The notes under the pieces are model-generated. The model worked only from the letters and a program-made list of their open reading frames with translations, had not been told where the DNA came from and searched no databases. 64,000 nt of DNA from Nocardioides jejuensis (lineage in GTDB: Bacteria; Actinomycetota; Actinomycetes; Propionibacteriales; Nocardioidaceae). The stretch spans positions 1-64,000 of the forward strand of contig NZ_SJZJ01000006.1 of NCBI RefSeq assembly GCF_004337475.1. The letters run 5' to 3'. The position numbers and the translations under genes are program-made. Shown in pieces: positions 44,194 to 52,982 of this stretch. Each line of letters starts with the position of its first letter. Within the stretch, counting starts at the first letter, position 1.

Positions 44194-44901
44194 ATGACTT
44201 CTCGAGCCGACGGCCGCGCCAACGACCAGCTCCGCGACATCACGATCACGCGCAACTGGCTGGACCACCCGGCCGGCTCGGTGCTGGTCGAGTTCGGCAA
44301 GACCCGCGTGCTCTGTGTGGCGTCGGCGTCCGAGGGCGTGCCGCGCTGGCGCAAGGGCTCCGGCCTGGGCTGGGTGACGGCGGAGTACGCGATGCTTCCC
44401 GGCTCGACCCACACGCGCTCCGACCGTGAGTCGACGAAGGGCCGCGTGGGCGGCCGCACGCACGAGATCTCCCGCCTGATCGGCCGGTCGCTGCGCGCCG
44501 TCATCGACTACCAGGCCCTCGGTGAGAACACGATCAACATCGACTGCGACGTCCTGCAGGCCGACGGCGGCACCCGCACCGCGGCGATCACCGGCGCGTA
44601 CGTCGCGCTGGCTGACGCCGTGCGCACGCTCGGTGTCGAGAAGGCGCTCACCGGCTCCGTCGCCGCCGTCTCGGTCGGCATCATCGACGGCGTCCCGCGC
44701 CTCGACCTCCCCTACGAGGAGGACGTCCGCGCCGAGACCGACATGAACATCGTGATGACCGGCGACGGCAAGTTCGTCGAGGTGCAGGGCACGGCCGAGG
44801 GGGCGGCGTTCGATCGCGCCGAGCTCGACGCGCTGCTCGCGCTGGGAGAGAAGGGCTGCGCCGACCTGACCGCGCTGCAGAAGGCCGCGCTCGGTGCCTG
44901 A
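44194..44901 (+). CDS. rph: Ribonuclease PH
   Basis: 235 residues. '[38 protein letters not shown]', '[18 protein letters not shown]', '[17 protein letters not shown]' and '[19 protein letters not shown]' are diagnostic. A phosphorolytic 3'-5' exoribonuclease that trims tRNA 3' ends. ATG 44194, with taggg before it. The gene overlaps rdgB by 8 bases. Confidence 0.97.
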   Translation: MTSRADGRANDQLRDITITRNWLDHPAGSVLVEFGKTRVLCVASASEGVPRWRKGSGLGWVTAEYAMLPGSTHTRSDRESTKGRVGGRTHEISRLIGRSLRAVIDYQALGENTINIDCDVLQADGGTRTAAITGAYVALADAVRTLGVEKALTGSVAAVSVGIIDGVPRLDLPYEEDVRAETDMNIVMTGDGKFVEVQGTAEGAAFDRAELDALLALGEKGCADLTALQKAALGA

Positions 44902-45535
44902 TCCCGTCGACGCGGCGCCCCAGGTCTTCCTGGCCACCCGCAACGCCAAGAAGCTCGGCGAGCTGCGGCGCATCCTCGCGCCGCTGGTGCCGGGCATCGA
45001 GGTGCTCGGCCTCGACGACGTCCCGGCGTACGACGAGCCGGTGGAGGACGCGCCGACCTTCGAGGGCAACGCGCTGGTGAAGGCGAAGGCGGGTGTCCTG
45101 GCGACCGGCCTGCCCTCGCTCGCCGACGACTCGGGCATCTGCGTCGACGCGCTCAACGGCATGCCGGGCGTGCTGTCGGCGCGCTGGTCCGGGGCGCCGA
45201 AGTCTGACGACCGCAACAACGCCTTGCTGCTCGACCAGCTCGCCGACGTGCCGGACGACCGCCGCGGCGCGCACTTCGCGTGCGCGCTGGCGTTCGCCTA
45301 CCCGGTGGGCGACGGGGGAGTGGCTGAGGAGGTCGTGACCGGCGAGATGCACGGTCACGTCGCGCGGGCGCTCAGCGGCACCGGGGGCTTCGGCTACGAC
45401 GTGCTCTTCGTGCCGGACGGGCACGAGGTGATGTCGGCGGAGCTCACCCCCGAGCAGAAGGACGCGATCTCGCACCGCGGCCACGCGCTGCGGGCCATCG
45501 CCCCGCTCGTCGTCGACGTCCTGGCCGGCCTGTGA
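44894..45535 (+). CDS. rdgB: XTP/dITP diphosphatase (RdgB/HAM1 family)
   Basis: 213 residues. '[18 protein letters not shown]', '[44 protein letters not shown]' and '[15 protein letters not shown]' followed by '[12 protein letters not shown]' form the NTP pyrophosphatase fold and active site. Removes non-canonical purine NTPs. GTG start within rph. rph-rdgB is a conserved pair in actinobacteria. Confidence 0.97.
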   Translation: MPDPVDAAPQVFLATRNAKKLGELRRILAPLVPGIEVLGLDDVPAYDEPVEDAPTFEGNALVKAKAGVLATGLPSLADDSGICVDALNGMPGVLSARWSGAPKSDDRNNALLLDQLADVPDDRRGAHFACALAFAYPVGDGGVAEEVVTGEMHGHVARALSGTGGFGYDVLFVPDGHEVMSAELTPEQKDAISHRGHALRAIAPLVVDVLAGL

Positions 45536-45545
45536 GGGCGGTGCT

Positions 45546-47183
45546 GTGAGCGCGACCCTCGTCGCCAAGGACCTCGCCGGTGGCCATGCTCACCGGACGC
45601 TCTTCGAGGGCCTCGACCTGACGGTCGCTCCGGGCGATGTCGTCGGGGTCGTCGGTGCCAACGGCGCGGGCAAGTCGACCCTGCTGCGGCTGCTCGCCGG
45701 TGTCGACGAGCCCCTCGGCGGCACGGTCTCGACCGCGCCCAACGACGCCTTCGTCGGCTGGCTCCCGCAGGAGCACGAGCGGCTCGAGGGCGAGACCGTC
45801 CTCGGCTACCTCGCGCGTCGCACCGGCTGCGCCGAGGCGACGGCCGAGATGGAGTCGACGGCGGAGGCTCTCGGCTCCGGTGCCCCGGGTGCCGACGATG
45901 CCTACGCCGCCGCCTTCGACCACTGGATCGCCACGGGTGCTCCCGATCTCGAGGACCGTGCGCCGGCCGCGCTCGCCGAGCTCGGTCTCGACGTGAGTGC
46001 CGATGCGCTGATGACGTCACTGTCCGGCGGCCAGGCCGCCCGTGCGGCGCTCGCCGCGCTGCTGCTCTCGCGCTTCGACGTGGTCCTGCTCGACGAGCCG
46101 ACCAACGACCTCGACCTGGCCGGCCTCGAGCGACTCGAGGCGTTCGTGACGGGGCTGCGGCAGGGCGTCGTACTCGTCTCGCATGACCGGGAGTTCCTCG
46201 CGCGGTGCGTGACGCGGATCGTCGAGCTCGACCTGGCGCAGCACAAGGTGGCCGTCTACGACGGTGGCTACGACGCGTTCCTGGAGGAGCGCGCGATCGC
46301 CCGGCGGCACGCGCGGGAGGCGTACGAGGAGTTCGCCGACAAGAAGGCGGACCTCGTCGCCCGCGCCCGCGTGCAACGCGAGTGGAGCTCGCAGGGCGTC
46401 CGCAACGCGATGAAGAAGAGCCCCGACAACGACAAGGTGCGGCGCAAGGCGCAGTCGGAGTCGTCGGAGAAGCAGGCGCAGAAGGTGCGCCAGATGGAGT
46501 CGCGGATCGCCCGTCTGGACGAGGTCGAGGAGCCGCGCAAGGAGTGGCAGCTCCAGTTCTCCATCGCTGCCGCACCGCGCTCCTCGGCGGTCGTCGCGAC
46601 GCTCAACGAGGTCTCCGTGACGCTGGGCGATTACACGCTGGGTCCGGTGTCGCTGCAGGTCAACGCCCGCGACCGGATCGGCATCGTCGGCCCCAACGGT
46701 GCCGGCAAGTCGACCCTCCTGCGGCTGCTCCTCGGTCGTCTGGCGCCGACGTCCGGCACGGCGTCGCTCGGCGCGAGTGTCGCGATCGGCGAGATCGACC
46801 AGGCGCGGAGCGGTCTCGACGAGGCGCTGCCACTCGGTGATGCGGTCGAGGCCGCGCTGCCGGAGATGACGCCGGCCGACATCCGCACGCTGCTCGCGAA
46901 GTTCGGCCTCAAGGCCGGGCAGGTCGAGTCACTCGTCGGGCGTCTGTCCGCGGGGGAGCGGACCCGTGCCGCCATGGCGCTGCTCCAGGCGCGGGGCGTC
47001 AACCTGCTGGTCCTCGACGAGCCGACCAACCACCTGGACCTGCCCGCGATCGAGCAGCTCGAGGAGGCCCTCGATGCGTACGACGGCGCCCTGCTGCTCG
47101 TCACGCACGACAGGCGCCTGCTCGACAACGTCCATCTCGACGAGCGGTGGGCCGTCGATGCCGGCCGCGTCACCCTCCTCTGA
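45546..47183 (+). CDS. ABC-F family ATPase (ribosome-associated / resistance type)
   Basis: 545 residues with two ABC domains and no membrane segments. First Walker A 'GANGAGKSTLLRLL', signature LSGGQAARAAL, Walker B 'VVLLDEPTNDLDLAGL'; second 'GPNGAGKSTLLRLL', 'LSAGERTRAAMA', 'LLVLDEPTNHLDLPAI'. Between them, the charged linker helix pair ('DKKADLVARARVQREWSSQ', 'KMxxRxxRLD'-like) typical of ABC-F proteins. Acts on the ribosome (EttA-like) or gives target protection against antibiotics; cannot tell which. GTG start, 11 bases after rdgB. Confidence 0.93.
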   Translation: MSATLVAKDLAGGHAHRTLFEGLDLTVAPGDVVGVVGANGAGKSTLLRLLAGVDEPLGGTVSTAPNDAFVGWLPQEHERLEGETVLGYLARRTGCAEATAEMESTAEALGSGAPGADDAYAAAFDHWIATGAPDLEDRAPAALAELGLDVSADALMTSLSGGQAARAALAALLLSRFDVVLLDEPTNDLDLAGLERLEAFVTGLRQGVVLVSHDREFLARCVTRIVELDLAQHKVAVYDGGYDAFLEERAIARRHAREAYEEFADKKADLVARARVQREWSSQGVRNAMKKSPDNDKVRRKAQSESSEKQAQKVRQMESRIARLDEVEEPRKEWQLQFSIAAAPRSSAVVATLNEVSVTLGDYTLGPVSLQVNARDRIGIVGPNGAGKSTLLRLLLGRLAPTSGTASLGASVAIGEIDQARSGLDEALPLGDAVEAALPEMTPADIRTLLAKFGLKAGQVESLVGRLSAGERTRAAMALLQARGVNLLVLDEPTNHLDLPAIEQLEEALDAYDGALLLVTHDRRLLDNVHLDERWAVDAGRVTLL

Positions 47184-47196
47184 CCCCAGGAGCACC

Positions 47197-47760
47197 ATGA
47201 TCATCCGCCCGAAGCTTGCCCGCACCCTGCTGTGGGCGACCCGCTGGAAGCTCGTGGGTCAGGTGCCGCAGCGCGGCATCCTGGTCGGGGCGCCGCACAC
47301 CTCCAACTGGGACTTCGTCGCGATGCTCGCGATCGCCTGGAGCAGTGGAGTCCAGCCGCAGGTGCTGGTCAAGGAGTCGTTCTTCAAGGGCCCGCTGGGG
47401 CCGCTGCTGCGCGCCCTCGGCGGGATTCCGCTCGACCGCTCCAACCCGGGCGCGGCCATCCGAGCGATGCTCGCGCAGGCGGACGAGTCGTTCCTGCTCT
47501 GCATCGCCGCGGAGGGCACGCGGTCGAAGGGCGAGTACTGGAAGCCCGGCTTCCTCCGCATCGCCCAGCAGACCGGACTGCCGGTCTCCATGGGCTTCGT
47601 CGACGGACCCACCCGCACGATGGGCATGGGGCCGACGTTCGTCCCCAGCGGCGACGTCGTCGCCGACATGGACGTCGTGCGTGCCTTCTACGCCGACAAG
47701 CGCGGCTTCCGGCCGGAGAACCGCACCGAGCCGCGGCTCCGCGAAGAACTCGAGGACTGA
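47197..47760 (+). CDS. 1-acyl-glycerol-3-phosphate acyltransferase family (PlsC-like)
   Basis: 187 residues. Motif I 'HTSNWDF' (H-x4-D; about residues 29-34), motif III 'AAEGTRSKG' and a lone hydrophobic stretch near 40-55. Transfers an acyl chain to lysophosphatidate or a similar acceptor at the membrane face. The protein is short and lacks an N-terminal anchor, as in several actinobacterial PlsC paralogues. ATG 47197 has a ccaggagcacc ribosome binding site. Its stop is 9 bases from the first 22-nt repeat. Confidence 0.88.
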   Translation: MIIRPKLARTLLWATRWKLVGQVPQRGILVGAPHTSNWDFVAMLAIAWSSGVQPQVLVKESFFKGPLGPLLRALGGIPLDRSNPGAAIRAMLAQADESFLLCIAAEGTRSKGEYWKPGFLRIAQQTGLPVSMGFVDGPTRTMGMGPTFVPSGDVVADMDVVRAFYADKRGFRPENRTEPRLREELED

Positions 47761-47768
47761 CCGTCGCC

Positions 47769-47834
47769 GAGACCCGGGTTTTGCCCTGTCGAGACCCGGG
47801 TTTTGACGTGTTGAGTCCCGTGTTGGTGCGCTCG
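47769..47834 (+). repeat. Left array of three 22-nt repeats
   Basis: Units at 47769-47790, 47791-47812 and 47813-47834. The first two begin gagacccgggttttg; the third (gagtcccgtgttgg) is degenerate and runs into the 3' end of the tRNA gene. Each unit centres on CCCGGG (aacccgggtt-like palindromes) and the period is 22 bp, about two helical turns. The right array (47931-47992) carries the same unit in opposite orientation. Bases 47769-47807 pair with 47929-47967 at 37 of 39 positions. Confidence 0.85.
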
Positions 47835-47899
47835 GTGAGATTCGAACTCACACTGGGCGGCACCTAAAGCCGCTGCCTCTGCCGTTGGGCTACGAGCGC
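47824..47899 (-). tRNA. tRNA with UAG anticodon and class-I (short) variable loop
   Basis: Acceptor stem gcgctcg/cgagcgc, D arm with GG, anticodon stem gcggc/gccgc and 7-nt loop tttaggt (anticodon UAG, G37), a 5-nt variable loop, T arm gtgag-ttcgaat-ctcac, discriminator A and encoded CCA (47824-47826). UAG reads CUA (Leu), but leucine tRNAs have a long variable arm; this one does not. All conserved tertiary bases seem intact. It may be a non-canonical or repurposed tRNA. It is flanked by inverted repeat arrays. Confidence 0.85.
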
Positions 47900-47930
47900 G
47901 CGTGCCGAGTTTACGGGGAGCGTTGTGCGT

Positions 47931-47992
47931 CAAAACCCGGGTCTCGACGGGCCAAAACCCGGGTCTCGACAGGGCAAAACCCGGGTTTCGGC
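47931..47992 (-). repeat. Right array of three 22-nt repeats
   Basis: caaaacccgggtctcgac at 47931-47948 and 47953-47970, and caaaacccgggtttcggc at 47975-47992, each 22 bp apart with 4-nt spacers gggc and aggg. They are the reverse complement of the left array units, so both arrays point toward the tRNA. The third unit includes the perfect 12-bp palindrome aaacccgggttt and ends 6 bases before the peroxiredoxin stop codon. Confidence 0.85.
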
Positions 47993-47998
47993 GGTGGG

Positions 47999-48475
47999 TC
48001 AGGCGTCGAGGCCCAGGTCGCGGCGGAGCTTGGCGACGTGGCCGGTGGCCTTGACGTTGTACTGCGCGACGGCGACCTTGCCCTCCTCGTCGACGACGAT
48101 GGTCGAGCGGATGACGCCCTCGACCACCTTGCCGTACAGCTTCTTCTCGCCGTACGCCGCGTACGCCTGGTGCACCGCGAGGTCGGTGTCGGAGGCGAGC
48201 GTGATCGTGAGGTGGTCGCGCTCGCGGAACTTCGCGAGCTTCGCAGGCGTGTCCTTGGAGACGCCGATGACCTCGTAGCCGGCACCGCGGAGCGAGGCGA
48301 TGTTGTCGCTGAAGTCGCAGGCCTGCTTGGTGCAGCCCGGCGTCATCGCGGCCGGGTAGAAGTAGACGATGACCTTGCGTCCGCGCAGGTCCGACAGCGT
48401 GACGGTCGAGCCGCCGTCCGTCGGAAGCGTGAAGTCGGGAGCAAGGTCGCCGGGCAGGAGTCGGGTCGCGGTCAT
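47999..48475 (-). CDS. bcp: Peroxiredoxin, BCP/thiol peroxidase type
   Basis: 158 residues. 'PGDLAPDFTLPTDGG' and 'VYFYPAAMTPGCTKQACDF' give peroxidatic Cys (about residue 44) and resolving Cys five residues later, the atypical 2-Cys BCP pattern; 'GVSKDTPAKLAKF' follows. Reduces peroxides using thioredoxin. Start at ATG 48473-48475, where similarity begins. The stop is next to the right-hand repeat array. Confidence 0.95.
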   Translation of the reverse strand: MTATRLLPGDLAPDFTLPTDGGSTVTLSDLRGRKVIVYFYPAAMTPGCTKQACDFSDNIASLRGAGYEVIGVSKDTPAKLAKFRERDHLTITLASDTDLAVHQAYAAYGEKKLYGKVVEGVIRSTIVVDEEGKVAVAQYNVKATGHVAKLRRDLGLDA

Positions 48476-48617
48476 GACCGAAACCGTAGCCGGAACATCC
48501 TCCCGACCGAACCGCGTCACGCGTACCGCACGGCTGCGTCACACCAGCAACACCGTGCGGTAACGTCCGGAACGGGATGCTGCCTGCACGAGCGGGCAGG
48601 ACAGGAGGAGGTGGAGC

Positions 48618-49235
48618 GTGGACCTGCGTACGTACATCGGCGTACTGCTCCGCAACTGGCTCCTGGTCCTCCTCGCGATCCTCCTCGGCCTGGCTGCGGC
48701 CGGCGCCGTCGTCCTGCTCAGCACGGCGCGCTACAGCTCCACCGCGCGGATCCTCTTCAGCGCGTCCCGCGTCGACACCGGCCAGGACCTCGCGTACGCC
48801 GGCAACTACGTGCAGTCGCGCATGCAGACGTACAAGGGCCTCGCGGTCACCCCGGCCGTTCTCGACAAGGTGATCGACGAGCTCGGTCTCGACACGACGC
48901 CGACCGAGCTGGCCACGCAGATCTCGGTCGAGACCAGCCAGATCGACACGCTCATCGGTGTCACGGCCGAGTCGACCGACAAGCGCGAGGCGGCGAAGAT
49001 CGCCGACTCCGTCGCGGGCCAGCTGATCGGCGCCGTGGTCGCGGTCGAGAACTCCGGTGCCTCCGACAAGGAGCCCGGGGTGCGCGGTGTGGTCGTCGGT
49101 CATGCCGTCGTCGCGGACAGCCCGTCGTCGCCGGACCTTCCGGTCGACCTGCTCGCAGGCCTGCTCCTGGGTGCGTTCGTCGGTGTGGGCGCGGTCACCG
49201 CGCGTCACCTGCTGCGTGACCCGGAGTCGGCGTGA
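48618..49235 (+). CDS. Wzz/YveK-like polysaccharide co-polymerase
   Basis: 205 residues. An N-terminal 'LRTYIGVLLRNWLLVLLAILLGLAAAG' helix, an extracellular domain with 'YSSTARILFSASRVDTG', 'TYKGLAVTPAVLDKVIDELGL' and 'KREAAKIADSVAGQL', and a C-terminal helix (about 175-195), as in chain-length determinant proteins. No tyrosine-kinase domain is fused. It controls the length of a surface polysaccharide. GTG start with aggaggtgg. First gene of a coupled cluster; a taacgt -10-like hexamer lies at 48557-48562. Confidence 0.88.
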   Translation: MDLRTYIGVLLRNWLLVLLAILLGLAAAGAVVLLSTARYSSTARILFSASRVDTGQDLAYAGNYVQSRMQTYKGLAVTPAVLDKVIDELGLDTTPTELATQISVETSQIDTLIGVTAESTDKREAAKIADSVAGQLIGAVVAVENSGASDKEPGVRGVVVGHAVVADSPSSPDLPVDLLAGLLLGAFVGVGAVTARHLLRDPESA

Positions 49236-50428
49236 ACATCGGGATCAAGGTGCGTCCGTCCGTGGAGTCGCCGGCGCCGGAGGGCGCGAGCCGGGTCATC
49301 ACGACGCTGAAGGCCTCGGGCTGGATGTACTCCTCGCGGGCCCTCGTCTTCGTGTGGGCGCTGCTGATCACCCACACGTTCAACATCGAGACCTACGGCC
49401 TCTACGCGATGGCGTTCGCGGCCGGATCGCTCATCGGCGTACCTCTCGACAGCTACTTCACGACCCGCGGCCCGCGCGTCACGCGCGAGGTCTTCCTCCG
49501 TGAGCGGACGACCCGGGCGATCTTCGGCTTCGCCCTGATCGTGCTCGGCGTCATCGCCTGGCCGTTCTCGATCATCGCCGGCTTCGCCGTCATCAAGGCC
49601 GGCAGCGACGTCGCGTTCCAGGCCTCCCGCAGCTCGCTGATCCGCGATGGCCAGCCGGACCGGGCCCAGCGTGCTGACGCGATCCGCCAGGTGCTCGGCA
49701 TGGCGCTCGGCAGCAGCTACCTGCTGCTGGCGCACCACCCGGACCTGCGGCTCGGTGCCGCGCTCTACCTCACCGGCACCGCGCTGCCTGTGCTGCTCGG
49801 CCTGCAGGCGATGGTCCACGCGCGGCCGTCGTTCCCCGAGATCAACACGCGCTCCTTCGTGATCCTCGCGGAGTCGGCGCTCGGCGTCGCCTACGTCCAG
49901 TGCGGCGTGATCCTCCTCGGCGCGCTCGGCCACATGGGCGAGGCGGGCTACTACTCCTTCGGCAGCCAGCTCGTCTGGTCGCTGGCGGCTCTCGGGCAGT
50001 CCTTCGGCACGACGTTCCACGGCTCGCTGCGCGCTTCCCACGGCGACATCAGCGGCGGCCCCCAGCTGCGTACGGCGGTGTGGCTGTCCGCAGCGACGGG
50101 CACGGTGCTGGCGCTCTTCGCCGTCGGTGCCTGGCTCTTCGAGGGCGACACGTCGCTCTGGCTCACCTTCGCGATCCTGGCGCCGGTCAGCTTCCTGCGG
50201 ACGCTGAGCAGCGTGGCGACCGTGGTGCTCGTCCTGCAGCACCGTGACCGCTACCGCCTCATCGTCACGGCGATCTCCATCGTGGTGCTGTTCGGCCTCG
50301 TGGTCCTGCTCAGCGGTCTCGGCGGCCCCGGCGCGGCCACCGCGTTCCTCGCCGCGGACCTCGTGATGTCCGGCGCCTACTCGTACGCCGTCTACGGCGG
50401 TCGTGTCGGCCGCCCTGCGGTGGCGTGA
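49232..50428 (+). CDS. Polysaccharide flippase-like protein (Wzx/MATE-type, 10-12 TM)
   Basis: 398 residues, starting at GTG 49232 inside the previous stop. Many hydrophobic helices with the Wzx-like N-terminus 'KASGWMYSSRALVFVWALLITHTFNIETYGLYAMAFAAGSLI'. Short for a flippase. Likely moves a lipid-linked oligosaccharide across the membrane; alternatively a lipid-flippase relative. Coupled to the glycosyltransferase that follows. Confidence 0.8.
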   Translation: MNIGIKVRPSVESPAPEGASRVITTLKASGWMYSSRALVFVWALLITHTFNIETYGLYAMAFAAGSLIGVPLDSYFTTRGPRVTREVFLRERTTRAIFGFALIVLGVIAWPFSIIAGFAVIKAGSDVAFQASRSSLIRDGQPDRAQRADAIRQVLGMALGSSYLLLAHHPDLRLGAALYLTGTALPVLLGLQAMVHARPSFPEINTRSFVILAESALGVAYVQCGVILLGALGHMGEAGYYSFGSQLVWSLAALGQSFGTTFHGSLRASHGDISGGPQLRTAVWLSAATGTVLALFAVGAWLFEGDTSLWLTFAILAPVSFLRTLSSVATVVLVLQHRDRYRLIVTAISIVVLFGLVVLLSGLGGPGAATAFLAADLVMSGAYSYAVYGGRVGRPAVA

Positions 50429-51579
50429 GCACGGCCGACCCCGCGATGTCCGCGCCTGCGGAGGACCGGCGGACGAGCCGGATCACGTTCCTGCTCGGCA
50501 AGGACCCGTCGCTCGCCCGTGGCGGTGACGTCACCCTCTTCGGCCTGCTCCGCCGGATCGCCGAGGAGCGGCACGAGACGTCGGTGATCTGCCTGAGCGA
50601 GGAGCCCGGGCGTGTGGAGCCCGGAGTCGTCCGGGTCGCGAAGCCTCCCGTCGCACTGCCGCGGATCGCTGCCCGTGCCGCACTCCATCGCCGCAGCCTC
50701 GTGCACGAGCGGTTCGACATCGACGGGCTCGTCGCTGCGGTCGAGGCATCCGAGGCGTCCGGGGCTTCCGGGGGCGACCGTGTCGTCGCCGTTCACTCCT
50801 ATCTCGCGGAGCCCTACCTGCGGGCTGCCGGCGCCGATCCGTCGCGGCTGCTGGTGTCGACCGAGGTCTCCGAGGCGCCCGTGTGGCGCTCCCGAGGTCT
50901 TGCGGGCCGGGTCGAGGCCCGTCGGATCGAGCGCGACGAGCTGCGCATCGCCCGAACGGCCCGCGCGATCGCGGGCTACGACGCCAGCGAGATGGAGGCC
51001 CGGCGCGAGCGGGGCATCAACGCGCGCTGGCTCCCGCTGACCCTGCCGCCGGCTCCGGCTGTCGACGTCGCGGCCTCCTCCCCGCGCCTCGTCCTGCTCG
51101 GCAACCGGCACTGGTCGCCGAACGCCCGGGCCGTCGACCGGATGCTGGCCTGGTGGCCCTCGATCGCGCGCGGCATCCCCGGCGCCGAGCTCTGGCTCGT
51201 GGGCCCGCGGCCGGACGGCCCGAAGGTCGCGCTGCCCGGCGTGGTGGATCACGGCGAGGTCCGCGACGTCGCGCCCCTGCTGGCCGGCTGCCGTGCCATG
51301 GTGGCTCCCGTGGCTGTGGGCGGGGGAGTGCGGGTGAAGGTCCTGGAGGCCGCTGCCCGTGGCCTGCCGGTCGTCACGAGCCCTGCCGGTGTCGGCTCGA
51401 TCGAGTCGTTGCTCGGCCTCGATGCGGTGCCCGATGACGGCTTCGTGGCGCGCTGCCGTGCGCTGCTCGGGGACGCCGATGCGGCTGCGGCGGAGGGCGC
51501 CCGGCTGCACGCCACCAACGAGGCCCTCTGGACCGGCCGGCGCGGACGCGACGCCGTGCTCGACTGGCTGGACGCATGA
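50425..51579 (+). CDS. Glycosyltransferase, GT4-like (GT-B fold)
   Basis: 384 residues. An N-terminal acceptor domain starting 'RITFLLGKDPSLARGGDVTLFGLLRRIAEERHE', and a C-terminal donor domain with 'LVLLGNRHWSPNARAVDRMLAWW', 'LWLVGPRPDG' and 'VAPVAVGGGVRVKVLEAAARGLPVVTS', the E-x7-E region typical of GT4. Adds a sugar to a lipid-linked polysaccharide. GTG start overlaps the flippase stop by four bases; the next gene overlaps likewise. Confidence 0.88.
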   Translation: MSTADPAMSAPAEDRRTSRITFLLGKDPSLARGGDVTLFGLLRRIAEERHETSVICLSEEPGRVEPGVVRVAKPPVALPRIAARAALHRRSLVHERFDIDGLVAAVEASEASGASGGDRVVAVHSYLAEPYLRAAGADPSRLLVSTEVSEAPVWRSRGLAGRVEARRIERDELRIARTARAIAGYDASEMEARRERGINARWLPLTLPPAPAVDVAASSPRLVLLGNRHWSPNARAVDRMLAWWPSIARGIPGAELWLVGPRPDGPKVALPGVVDHGEVRDVAPLLAGCRAMVAPVAVGGGVRVKVLEAAARGLPVVTSPAGVGSIESLLGLDAVPDDGFVARCRALLGDADAAAAEGARLHATNEALWTGRRGRDAVLDWLDA

Positions 51580-52982
51580 GCACCACTCCCACGCCACGCG
51601 GCCTCGCGGCGATCCGACCCCGGTCGCTCCCTGACGTGCTCGTCCTCGCGGCGGTCATCGTCGGCGTACCCGTGCTCGTGGTCGGCATGGCCGCCGGCGG
51701 CCCGACGATCCAGCTCCTCATCATCGCCGCCCTGGCCGTGCTCGTCGCTGCCTGGGTCACCACGGTCCACCCCCGGGTCACGCTCGGGGCGTTCGCGCTC
51801 GTCCTCGGGCTCGTCCCGTACGCCAAGCTCCCGGGCACCGGTGCGCCGCTCATCCTGGTCCTCGGTCTCGGCTGCTGGGTGGCGCTGGCGTTCCTCCCGG
51901 GGGTCCGGTTCCGCGTGGGTGCGCCCGAGCTCTTCCTCGGTGTCTTCGCGCTCGTGGCGGCGGTGTCGTTCCTGGTCACGAGCCCGAGCACGGACTCCGT
52001 CCTGGAGTACGTCTCGTGGCTGGTCGCCACCTCCGTGGTCGTGCCGATGCGCTTCCTGACCCGTGATGCCCGCCGCGTGGTCATCGGTGCCCTGGTCACC
52101 GGTGCAGCGCTGGCCGCGATCGCTGGCGTGCTGCTGCTCCGCTACGACCCGCTCGGCTACTTCCTCGCGCGGCTCACCGTCATCGGCTATCACGCGGGCG
52201 GCGGCAACGCCCAGTTCGTGCCCGGCGTCGAGTCCAACACGCTGCGCCTGACCGGCACGTACGTCGAGCCCAACATCGCCGGCCTGATCCTCGCGGCGGG
52301 AGTGCTGGTCGCCGTGGCGGCGTACCGGGGCTGGCTGCGGGTCGTGCTCGTCGCCGTGATCGGCGCCGGCCTCGCGCTGACCCTGAGCCGGTCCGCGCTC
52401 GGCACCGTGGTGGTGGCGCTGGGCCTCGTCGTCCTCCTGGGGCGCGGGCGCCAGCGGGCCTGGCTCGCCGGCGTGGGTGTCGCCGGAGCGCTGGCGGTGC
52501 TCGCGACCCCGGTGCTGCGGACCCGGATCTTCTCCTCGTTCGGCGAGCACGACACGGGCTCGCTGGCCCGCGCGCTGGCGTTCACTGACTACGCCTCGTC
52601 GGTGCAGGGGCACTGGCTGTGGGGTCTGGGGTGGGACCGGCCGGAGTACCGGTCGCAGTCGATCGGCCAGACGGTCAACTTCGTCGCCAACGCGCCCCTC
52701 CTGACCGTCTATCGCGGCGGCGTGATCCTCGGCGCGGTGGCCGTGCTGATCCTCCTCGTGCTCGTGGTCCGCGCCGGTCTGCAGGCGCGCCGCGGCTTCG
52801 AGAACGCCGTGCTGGCGTGCGGTGTCGCGGGCTTCGCCCTCGTTGCGCTGCAGCTTGACTTCCCGGTCGTCATCCAGCACCCGGCCACCGCGATCTTCTC
52901 CGTGCTGGTCGGCCTCTCGCTCGGGCGCCCGACCAGCGACGACTCCTCCACCGACGACTCCGCCACCGAGGAGCGCGCATGA
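51576..52982 (+). CDS. O-antigen ligase/polymerase family membrane protein (Wzy/WaaL-like)
   Basis: 468 residues with about ten to twelve membrane helices. A large periplasmic-type loop has 'GYHAGGGNAQFVPGVESNTLRLTGTYVEPNIAGLIL', and the later 'TLSRSALGTVV' and 'GLGWDRPEYRSQ' match the Wzy_C/O-antigen ligase pattern. Polymerises or ligates repeat units at the outer face of the membrane. ATGA coupling on both sides. Confidence 0.85.
   Translation: MSTTPTPRGLAAIRPRSLPDVLVLAAVIVGVPVLVVGMAAGGPTIQLLIIAALAVLVAAWVTTVHPRVTLGAFALVLGLVPYAKLPGTGAPLILVLGLGCWVALAFLPGVRFRVGAPELFLGVFALVAAVSFLVTSPSTDSVLEYVSWLVATSVVVPMRFLTRDARRVVIGALVTGAALAAIAGVLLLRYDPLGYFLARLTVIGYHAGGGNAQFVPGVESNTLRLTGTYVEPNIAGLILAAGVLVAVAAYRGWLRVVLVAVIGAGLALTLSRSALGTVVVALGLVVLLGRGRQRAWLAGVGVAGALAVLATPVLRTRIFSSFGEHDTGSLARALAFTDYASSVQGHWLWGLGWDRPEYRSQSIGQTVNFVANAPLLTVYRGGVILGAVAVLILLVLVVRAGLQARRGFENAVLACGVAGFALVALQLDFPVVIQHPATAIFSVLVGLSLGRPTSDDSSTDDSATEERA

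Noticed and set aside
47824..47899. Selenocysteine or amber-suppressor tRNA
   Set aside because: Anticodon is UAG, which reads CUA; a suppressor would need CUA and a selenocysteine tRNA UCA with a long acceptor/T arm.
47769..47992. CRISPR array
   Set aside because: Repeat spacing is 22 bp with only 4-nt between 18-nt units, so there are no unique spacers; the arrays are inverted around a tRNA and no cas genes are near.
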